From: JASLEW01 sp963732005
Lineage (GTDB): Bacteria > Acidobacteriota > Thermoanaerobaculia > Multivoradales > UBA5704
DNA: 64,000 nt
NCBI GenBank assembly: GCA_963732005.1
Contig: CAVSXT010000003.1
Location: 682,001 to 746,000, forward strand
Direction of reading: 5' to 3'
This document shows positions 57,045-64,000 of this stretch, one piece after another. The notes under the pieces are model-generated. The model had not been told where the DNA came from, searched no databases, and was given only the letters and a program-made list of their open reading frames with translations. A program made the translations under genes and the position numbers. Position 1 is the stretch's first letter. Each line of letters begins with the position of its first letter.

Positions 57045-60000
57045 TCATCTGCCTCGGGCCTCCCCAGAAACCAGCTCCTCGATCTCGTCGAGCAGCAGCT
57101 CTTCGACGGTCAACGCCTGGCCGGCGACGGTCGGCTCGTCCAGCAGGCTGGCCAGCGGCACCACCACCCGGAGGTCGGCTTGCAGCCGGTCGAGGATCTG
57201 CGGGATGTGCAGCGACTGCCCGCCCAGCTCGCAGAAGTCGTCCTGGACGCCGACCCGATCGAGGCCGAGCACCTCGCACCAGATCGCCGCCACCCTCGCC
57301 TCGATGTCGGTACCCGGCGCGACGTAGCCGGCGGCCACCTCCGGGCGGCGGCGCCGCGGCAGCTGCCGTCCCTCGCCATGGCCGCGCCACCTCTCGGCGA
57401 TCACGCCGGCGAGCGCGGCGAGAGTGGGGTGAGCGAAAACGGCTTGCAGCGGCAGCTCGACTCCCAGCGCACCGCGCACTCGCGAGACCAGCCGCGTGGC
57501 GAGCAGGGAGTGGCCGCCGAGCGCGAAGAAGTGGTCACCGGCCCCCACCCGTTCGCGCTGCAACAGCTCCGCCCAGAGACTGGCCAGGAGCTCCTCGATC
57601 GGACCGTGCGGCGCCAGGTAGGCGGCGGTCTCGGGCGCTGCCATGGTGCCTAGCCGCGCACAGGCTTTGCGATCCACCTTGCCATTCGGCGTGAGCGGCA
57701 GCCGCTCGACCCAGCAGCAGGCCGCCGGCAGCATGTACTCCGGCAGCCGCCGGCGCAGCCGTTCGCGCAGCTCGCGCTCGGGCGGCGGCGCGCCGCGCGC
57801 CACCAGCAAGGCCACCAGCCGGCGCTCGGCGCCCTCGCCCAGCGCCAGCACGACGGCCTGCGCCACCTCTTCCTGCACGGCGAGAGCCGCCTCGATCTCG
57901 CCCAGCTCGATGCGAAAACCCCGCACCTTCACCTGCTGGTCGCCGCGCCCCAGGAACTCGAGCTCGCCGCCGCCGCGCCAGCGCACCAGGTCGCCGGTGC
58001 GATAGAGGCGCGATCCCGGCTCCTCGCCCCAGGGGTCGGGCACGAAGCGCTCGGCGGTCAGGTCCGGCTGGTTCCAATAGCCGCGCGCCAGGCCGGCGCC
58101 GCCGATCCACAGCTCCCCCGGGACGCCGGCCGCCACCGGCTGGCCGGCCTCGTCGACGACCCGGAAGACAGTGTTGGCGATCGGCCGGCCGATCGGTACC
58201 GAGGCCCCCTCCTCGGCGCGCACCATCCCTCCCGCTTGCCCCACCCGCCGCACCGCCGACCAGACCGCCGTCTCGGTCGGCCCATAGACGTTCCACAGCT
58301 CGCAGCCGCGCTCGACGAGCTGGCGCGCCAGGTCCCAGCTCAGCGCCTCGCCGCCGCACAGCGCCCGCACCTCGGGGCCGCCGCGCCAGCCCGACTCGAG
58401 CAGCAACTGCCAGGTCGCCGGCGTGGCCTGGACCAGGCCCGCCCCGCCGGCGGCCAGCCTCGCCGCCAGGCGTACGCCGTCGGCAGCTTCCTCGCGGCCC
58501 ACCATCTCGATCCGCGCCCCAACCACCAGGGGCAGATAGATCTCGAGCGCCGCGATGTCGAACGCGATGGTGGTCAGCGCCGGCACCAGGGCGCCTGCCG
58601 TGAGGCCGGGCCGCTCGGCCATCGCCAGCAGGAAGTTCAGCAGGGCGGCATGCGGGACCGCCACCCCCTTGGGGCGGCCCGTGGAGCCAGAGGTGAAGAT
58701 CACGTAGGCGACGGCGGCCGCCGCCACCGGCACGGCCGGCGCTCCGGACGGCTCCGCGGCAACGGCGGCGCGCTCGTCCGGAGCGTCGAGCAGCATCGCC
58801 TTCCAGGCGCGGCCGGCGCTGGCGAGCCGCGCGCCCAGCCGCTGCCAGATCGTACTCTCGGTGAGCAGCAGCCGCGCCCCGCTGTCGGCGAGCACCATGG
58901 CCAGCCGTTCCTCGGGGTGACCGGGGTCGAGCGGCACGTAGGCGGCGCCGGCCTTGAGCACGGCGAGGAGAGCCACGACCATGCGTGGCGTGCGCTCGAC
59001 CAGCAGCCCGATGCGGGTCTCGGCGCCCACACCGCACCGCAGCAGGCGCCGTGCGAGGCGGTTCGACCAGGCGTCCAGCTCGCCGCAGCTGACCTGCTCG
59101 GCCCCGCAGGCGACCGCGACCGCCTGCGGGCGCGCCGCCGCCTGCGCCGCGATCAGTCCGAGGACCGTCGCCTCGCCGTCCAACGGGGCGAGCGGGCCGC
59201 GCGCCCATTCGCCCATGACCTGGAACCTCTCGGCTGCCTGCCAGAGCGCCAGCTCTCCCAGCCGGCGCCCGGGATGGGCCACCGCGTCGGCGAGCAGCGC
59301 CGCCAGGTGGCCGGCCAAACGCTCCACGGTCGGCACCGTGAAGAGGTCACGGTCGTACTCGATCGCCCCCATGAGCTGGCCATCGCGCTCCCTGAGCTCG
59401 AACGTCAGCTCGAACTTCGCCGCGGTGGTGGGCGCGCTCTCGACGCCCACGGAGAGGCCCGGCAGGGTGAGGGCGCCGAGCGGAGCGTTCTGCAGCGCGA
59501 ACATCACCTGGAACAACGGTGAGCGCGCCATATCGCGCTCCGGCCGCAACTCCTCGACCAGCTTTTCGAACGGCACCTCGTGGTGCGCGAGAGCGCCCAG
59601 CGCGGCGTCGCGCACCCGCCCGACGATCTCGACGAAGCTCGGCTCGCGTGCGAGGTCGAGGCGCACCACCAGCGCGTTGACGAAGAAGCCGATCAGGCCC
59701 TCGATCTCCAGCCTGTCGCGTCCGGCGTGCGGCGTGCCGATCGAGATGTCCCGCTGGCCGGAATAGCGTGCCAGCAGCGCCGCGAGACCGGCGAGCGTGG
59801 TCATGAAGAGCGTGGCGCCAAGCTGCCGCGACAGGCGGTTGAGGCCGGCGGTCAGGTTGCGGTTCAGCACCAACCGGCGGCGGTCGCCGCGGAAGCCTCG
59901 CTGCGCCGGCCGCGGGCGATCGAGCGGCAGGTCGAGGGCCGGCGCGCCTGACAGCCGCTCGCGCCAGAACTCGATGGCCTGCCGCAACCGCTCTCCGGCC

Positions 60001-63000
60001 AGCCAGCCGCGCTGCCAGACCGCATAGTCGGCATATTGCAGGCCGGGCTCCGGCAGCGGCGAGCGCACCCTGCGGAGCGCCGCGGCATACAGCGCCGTGA
60101 CCTCCCGCACCATGACGCCGATCGACCACGCGTCGCTCGCGATGTGGTGCATCACGACGACCAGCAGGTGCTCGCGGGCCGCGAGCGCCACGAGCGTGGC
60201 GCGCAGCACCGGTCCGGTGGTCAGGTCGAATGGCCGCTCCGCTTCCGCCCTCACCCGGCGCTGCCCCTCCGCCTGGCAAGCCGCACGGAGGCCGGCGAGA
60301 TCGATCCGTGGCAGCGCCAGCGAGCCCGGGCCGCGCCACGGCGCCACCTCCTGGAATGCCTGCTCGTCGCTTTCGCCGTAACGGGTGCGCAGCACCGCAT
60401 GCCGCCGCACGATCTCGTCGAGCGCCGTACGCAACGCCGGGACGTTGAGGTCGCCGTGCAGGCGCAGCACCGCGGCGATGTTGTACGTCGCCTGCCCGGG
60501 CACCAGCCGCTCCAGGAACCACAACCGCTCCTGCGCGAAGGAGAGCGGGAACACGCCCACTCCTCCCGGACCCGAACCGGGCATGGTCGGGAGCGCCGGG
60601 ACCTGGACGGGCGCGCCGCCCCCTGGCGCCGCCGCGGCCGCAGTCGGCGCCGCCATGGCAGCGGCGGCGCCGGCGCCGCGGATTTCCGCGATCGCCGCGG
60701 CGACGGCGGCCACGGTCGGCGCCGCGAACAGGCGCGCCAGCGGCAGCTCGACGCCCAGCCCGTGGCGCAGCCGGTTGACCAGCTGCAGGGCGAGCAACGA
60801 GTGGCCGCCGAGCGCGAAGAAATCCTGCTCGACGCCGACCGCGCCGCGACCGAGCAGCTCGCACCAGATGGCGGCGACGGCCTGCTCTTGCGGGTTGCGC
60901 GGCGCCTGCTCGGCGGCATCCTGCGGCTCGAGGTCCGCGGGCGGCGGCAACGCCGCGCGGTCGAGCTTGCCGTTGGCGGTTAGCGGCAGGCGGCTCAGGG
61001 TGACGAAGCTCGCGGGCACCATGTAGCCGGGCAGCCGCTCCGCCACGAAGGACCTCAGCCGGGCCGGCGCGAGCGCCACCGGCTCGGCGCCCACCGCCGC
61101 GACCAGGTAGGCCAGCAGCCGCCTGGCGCCGCCCGGCCCTTCGCCATCCACCACCGCCGCCGCCGCGATCGCGGGGTGGCGGCAGAGGACCGCCTCGACC
61201 TCTCCCAGCTCGACCCGGAAGCCGCGGATCTTGACCTGGCGATCGATCCTGCCCAGGAACTCCATGACGCCGTCGGCGCGCCAGCGCGCCAGATCGCCGC
61301 TGCGGTAGACGCGCCGCCCCGCCTCGCCGGCGCCGCGTGCGAAGGGGTCGGGGACGAAGGCGGCCGCGGTGGCCGCGGGCAGGCCGAGATAGCCGCGCGC
61401 CAGGCAGAGACCGCCGATCGCCAGCTCGCCGGCGGCGCCCTGCGGCACCTCGCGCAGCCCGCGGTCGAGCAGGTAGAAGCGCGCGCCGGCGATGGGACGC
61501 CCGAGCGGGACCGCGGCGGCGCCCGCCGCCTCGCCGGCAGCGGCCGGCCGGCAGATCCATTCGCTCACCGAGACCGTCGCCTCGGTGGGGCCGTAGCGGG
61601 TCAGAAAGACCGGTGCCGCACCGTCCATCGCGGCGAAAAACTGGTCCGGCAGCTCGCCTGGGACACGGTCGCCGCCCACCACCACGCGGCGCAGCGAGCG
61701 CCGCCGGTGGCGGAAGCTCTCCTCCTGTAGCAGCGGCGGCACCAGCGCCGGCGGCGCATTGAGATGGGTGACCTGCCGCTCGGCCAGCAGCCGCGCGAGG
61801 TAGGCGGTGTCCTGCTGGCGCGCGCCGTCCGTGAGCACCACGGTCGCACCCGCTCCGAGCGGCGCGAACAGCTCGACGACGGAGACGTCGAAGCCGCAGC
61901 GTGTACGCTGGACGACGCGTGCGGTGGGCGTCAGGTCGACGGCGTCCTGGAAGCGCAGCCGGTTGACCACCGCGCGATGCGGCACCACCACTCCCTTGGG
62001 TGTTCCGGTCGAGCCCGAGGTGAAGAGGACGTAAGCGGCGTTTTCGGGCACGGCGGCGGCGGCGCGGGACGTGCTTTCCGGCGCGTCGGCGGCGCGGCCG
62101 CCAGCGACGACCTCCCCGCCGGCCGGCGTCAGGATGCGGCAGCCGGGCGGCAGCCGCGGCGTGAGGTCCGGTGTGGCGACGACCAGCTCGGCGCCGGCGG
62201 CGGCGATGAGCTGGCCAAGGCGCTCCGGCGGCAGGGAGGGATCGAGCGGCAGGTAGGCGCTACCCGCCGCGAGGATGCCGCAGAGGCCGGCGACGAGCTC
62301 GCACGAGGGTTCCACGCAGATCCCGACGATGCGCTCCGGCCCCGCTCCCGCGTCCTGCAGCCGCGCCGCGAGCCGCTCCGTCCAGGCGGCCAGCGCCCCA
62401 TAGCTGAGGACCGCCTCGCACTCGCCGTGCGGCAGGGCCGCGGCCGTGGCGACCAGCGCCGTGCGGTCGGGGGTGCTCGCCGCCTGGCGCAGGATGCGCG
62501 CGTGCACCAGGTCGCTGCCCCACTCCGGCCATGGTGCCGCGCTCCATTCGACCAGCAGCTGGTGGCGCTCGGCCGCGGTGAGGAGCGGCAGCTCCGAAAG
62601 CCGGCGGGACGGCGCCTCGACCATCGCCGCGATGAGCGTGCGCAGCTGGGCGCCGAGGCGCTCGACGGTCGCTCCCGTGAAGAGGTCGGTGCGATAGATC
62701 CAGGCGCCACCCAGGCCCCCGTCGGCGCGGTCCGCCACCGCCAGCGCGAGATCGAATTTCGCCGTGCCGCTGTCGGCGTCGAGCACCTCGACCGCGAGCC
62801 CCGGCAGCCGCGGCCGGGGAGGCGGCGGCTGCCAGGCCAGGACGACCTGGAAGAACGGCGTCTCCGCAAGCTCCCGGCGCGGCGCCAGCTCGGCGACGAG
62901 GCGATCGAACGGCAGCTCCTGGTTGGCGAACGCGCCGAGCGCCGCCTCACGGGCGCGTTCCAACAGCTCTTCGCCGGCGGGATCGCCGCTCAGGTCCAGG

Positions 63001-64000
63001 CGCAGCACGACCGTGTTGACGAACAGCCCGATGAGGTCCTCGGTCTCGCGCCGGCCGCGGTTCGCGACCGGCGTGCCGACCACGACGTCGTCCTGGCCGG
63101 TGGAGCGCAGGAGCAGCACGTCGAGGGCGGCGAGCAGACCCATGAACAGGGTGGCGCCGCGGCGCCGGGCCAGCGCCGAGAGGCCGGCGGTGAGATCGGC
63201 GGCCAGCGCGAAGGCCCGCCGTGCGCCATGCCGTCCGGCGGTCCGCGACCGGGGCCGGTCGAGCGGCAGGCAGTCGCGCAGCTCGCCGGCGAGCCGTGCG
63301 CGCCAGTAGGCGAGCTGCCCCGCCAGCGCCTCGCCCGCCAGCCATTCGCGCTCCCAGCTGGCGAAGTCCGCGTACTGGACGGGCAGCGCTGCAAGCCCTG
63401 ACGGCTCAGAGTGCGCCACGGCGGCGGCGTAGAGGGCGGACAGCTCGCGCGCCAGCAGGCCGAGCGACCAGCCGTCGCTCGCGACGTGATGCAGCGTGAG
63501 CAGCAGCAGGTGCTCGGCGGCGCCGAGACGCACCACGGCGGCGCGCAGGAAGCTCCCGGCGGCAAGGTCGAAAGGCCGCTCGGCCTCGGCCCTGGCATGG
63601 CGGCGCGCCGCCGCCTGGCGCGCACCCGCCGGCAGGGCCGCGAGGTCGATCAGCGCGCAGGCTGGCGCTCGTGGCACCGACGGCGCCGGCAAGACCACCG
63701 CCAGGACGCCGCCGTCCGCCTGCGCCACGAAACGGGTGCGCAGCACCTCGTGGCGCCGCCGGATCTGCTCCAGGCTGAAGGCGAGGGCGGGAAGGTCGAG
63801 GTCGCCGGCGAGGCGCAGCGCCGCGGGCAGGTTGTAGGTCGCCGCTCCCGGCTGCAGCCGATCCAGGAACCAGAGCCGCTCCTGCGCAAACGAGAGCGGC
63901 GACGCAAGCTCCCCGCCCGCGCCGCGCGGCAACGGCCGGATGGGCGGCGGCTGCGGCCGGCCGGCGCGCTGCATGGCTTCCACCTCCCGCGCCAGCTCGC
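57045..64000 (-). CDS. Non-ribosomal peptide synthetase, visible C-A-T-C-A-T-T, partial at the 5' end
   Basis: At least 2318 codons; the frame is open through position 64000. Numbered from the GTG at 63983: C1 (about 30-460) with HHVASDGWS; A1 (about 490-980) with FTSGSTGTPKGVVVPH, RYGPTE and LYRSGDLA-type motifs; T1 GGHSLLALQL at about 1060; C2 (about 1125-1560) with HHIASDAWS, where the usual final Gly is Ala; A2 (about 1590-2080) with FTSGSTGRPKGVAVPH and VYGPTETAVW; T2 GGHSLLATRL at about 2158; T3 GGQSLHIPQI at about 2256. From eye alignment to GrsA, the A2 pocket reads D-I-L-Q-L-G-V-V-W-K, glycine-like; the A1 pocket I do not recognise. No thioesterase or reductase follows before the stop at 57045, so release or transfer depends on another protein. 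Confidence 0.92.
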   Translation of the reverse strand, partial: ELAREVEAMQRAGRPQPPPIRPLPRGAGGELASPLSFAQERLWFLDRLQPGAATYNLPAALRLAGDLDLPALAFSLEQIRRRHEVLRTRFVAQADGGVLAVVLPAPSVPRAPACALIDLAALPAGARQAAARRHARAEAERPFDLAAGSFLRAAVVRLGAAEHLLLLTLHHVASDGWSLGLLARELSALYAAAVAHSEPSGLAALPVQYADFASWEREWLAGEALAGQLAYWRARLAGELRDCLPLDRPRSRTAGRHGARRAFALAADLTAGLSALARRRGATLFMGLLAALDVLLLRSTGQDDVVVGTPVANRGRRETEDLIGLFVNTVVLRLDLSGDPAGEELLERAREAALGAFANQELPFDRLVAELAPRRELAETPFFQVVLAWQPPPPRPRLPGLAVEVLDADSGTAKFDLALAVADRADGGLGGAWIYRTDLFTGATVERLGAQLRTLIAAMVEAPSRRLSELPLLTAAERHQLLVEWSAAPWPEWGSDLVHARILRQAASTPDRTALVATAAALPHGECEAVLSYGALAAWTERLAARLQDAGAGPERIVGICVEPSCELVAGLCGILAAGSAYLPLDPSLPPERLGQLIAAAGAELVVATPDLTPRLPPGCRILTPAGGEVVAGGRAADAPESTSRAAAAVPENAAYVLFTSGSTGTPKGVVVPHRAVVNRLRFQDAVDLTPTARVVQRTRCGFDVSVVELFAPLGAGATVVLTDGARQQDTAYLARLLAERQVTHLNAPPALVPPLLQEESFRHRRRSLRRVVVGGDRVPGELPDQFFAAMDGAAPVFLTRYGPTEATVSVSEWICRPAAAGEAAGAAAVPLGRPIAGARFYLLDRGLREVPQGAAGELAIGGLCLARGYLGLPAATAAAFVPDPFARGAGEAGRRVYRSGDLARWRADGVMEFLGRIDRQVKIRGFRVELGEVEAVLCRHPAIAAAAVVDGEGPGGARRLLAYLVAAVGAEPVALAPARLRSFVAERLPGYMVPASFVTLSRLPLTANGKLDRAALPPPADLEPQDAAEQAPRNPQEQAVAAIWCELLGRGAVGVEQDFFALGGHSLLALQLVNRLRHGLGVELPLARLFAAPTVAAVAAAIAEIRGAGAAAAMAAPTAAAAAPGGGAPVQVPALPTMPGSGPGGVGVFPLSFAQERLWFLERLVPGQATYNIAAVLRLHGDLNVPALRTALDEIVRRHAVLRTRYGESDEQAFQEVAPWRGPGSLALPRIDLAGLRAACQAEGQRRVRAEAERPFDLTTGPVLRATLVALAAREHLLVVVMHHIASDAWSIGVMVREVTALYAAALRRVRSPLPEPGLQYADYAVWQRGWLAGERLRQAIEFWRERLSGAPALDLPLDRPRPAQRGFRGDRRRLVLNRNLTAGLNRLSRQLGATLFMTTLAGLAALLARYSGQRDISIGTPHAGRDRLEIEGLIGFFVNALVVRLDLAREPSFVEIVGRVRDAALGALAHHEVPFEKLVEELRPERDMARSPLFQVMFALQNAPLGALTLPGLSVGVESAPTTAAKFELTFELRERDGQLMGAIEYDRDLFTVPTVERLAGHLAALLADAVAHPGRRLGELALWQAAERFQVMGEWARGPLAPLDGEATVLGLIAAQAAARPQAVAVACGAEQVSCGELDAWSNRLARRLLRCGVGAETRIGLLVERTPRMVVALLAVLKAGAAYVPLDPGHPEERLAMVLADSGARLLLTESTIWQRLGARLASAGRAWKAMLLDAPDERAAVAAEPSGAPAVPVAAAAVAYVIFTSGSTGRPKGVAVPHAALLNFLLAMAERPGLTAGALVPALTTIAFDIAALEIYLPLVVGARIEMVGREEAADGVRLAARLAAGGAGLVQATPATWQLLLESGWRGGPEVRALCGGEALSWDLARQLVERGCELWNVYGPTETAVWSAVRRVGQAGGMVRAEEGASVPIGRPIANTVFRVVDEAGQPVAAGVPGELWIGGAGLARGYWNQPDLTAERFVPDPWGEEPGSRLYRTGDLVRWRGGGELEFLGRGDQQVKVRGFRIELGEIEAALAVQEEVAQAVVLALGEGAERRLVALLVARGAPPPERELRERLRRRLPEYMLPAACCWVERLPLTPNGKVDRKACARLGTMAAPETAAYLAPHGPIEELLASLWAELLQRERVGAGDHFFALGGHSLLATRLVSRVRGALGVELPLQAVFAHPTLAALAGVIAERWRGHGEGRQLPRRRRPEVAAGYVAPGTDIEARVAAIWCEVLGLDRVGVQDDFCELGGQSLHIPQILDRLQADLRVVVPLASLLDEPTVAGQALTVEELLLDEIEELVSGEARGR

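Overview
This is a very GC-rich bacterial window (clearly above 65% G+C) with dense, often overlapping genes and no tRNA, rRNA or CRISPR array that I can see. Outer-membrane-type proteins suggest a diderm. A long von Willebrand-A-like secreted protein, a carboxypeptidase-regulatory-domain outer-membrane protein, a SWIB protein and a deoxyhypusine-synthase-like enzyme make an Acidobacteriota-type organism (Thermoanaerobaculia or a relative) my best guess. That is inference from gene content, not a phylogenetic result.

Layout. 1-7 kb (minus strand): an NtrC-type sigma-54 activator running off the left edge, its large membrane histidine kinase behind a good -24/-12 promoter, and an outer-membrane protein. 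7-12 kb: a potABCD-type polyamine ABC transporter on the minus strand, split between potA and potB by an MntA/HepT nucleotidyltransferase-HEPN toxin-antitoxin pair on the plus strand. 12-17.4 kb (minus): a YeaQ-type membrane protein, a VWA-like protein, gamma-glutamyltransferase, a TerC-type membrane protein and a SWIB protein. 17.7-28.7 kb (plus): modBC without modA, tmk, holB, a SurA-N/DsbA-like fusion, a PLP decarboxylase, a cobalamin adenosyltransferase, a lytic transglycosylase, pgsA and an RND/MMPL transporter. 28.7-30.2 kb (minus): a metallophosphoesterase with an inserted domain. 30.3-38.2 kb (plus): the conserved block ffh, rpsP-khpA-rimM-trmD-rplS-rnhB and a giant TPR protein. 38.2-40.5 kb: a deoxyhypusine-synthase-like gene and a divergent NAD-type isocitrate dehydrogenase. 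40.5-48.7 kb: a cluster of polytopic GT-C/YfhO-like membrane proteins. 48.8-52.4 kb: a molybdopterin oxidoreductase and rarA. 52.4-55.5 kb: an accessory island with a relaxase fragment, several toxin-antitoxin genes and remnants, and IS-end-like repeats. 55.5-57 kb: a DinB-like protein and a beta-helix protein. 57-64 kb (minus): a non-ribosomal peptide synthetase, C-A-T-C-A-T-T as far as visible, open at the right edge.

How the parts relate. potABCD would import polyamines, and the deoxyhypusine-synthase-like enzyme is also a polyamine-using family. modBC would supply molybdate for enzymes such as the molybdopterin oxidoreductase 30 kb away. ffh through rnhB is the usual translation and secretion block.

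Data quality matters here. Four otherwise normal genes (potD, tmk, a GT-C-like gene and a YfhO-like gene) carry single-position frameshifts. Two of these, including essential tmk, have the same signature of one extra A inside a CTCGAG hexamer, which points to sequencing or assembly error rather than decay. Three genes (potA, terC and a membrane protein) have no ATG/GTG/TTG in the right place and seem to start at CTG. I found no convincing entirely new system. The most interesting items are the toxin-antitoxin pair inside the pot locus, the inverted repeat arrays in the island, the domain-inserted phosphoesterase, the tandem-carrier end of the synthetase, and a dispersed G-quadruplex-type repeat.
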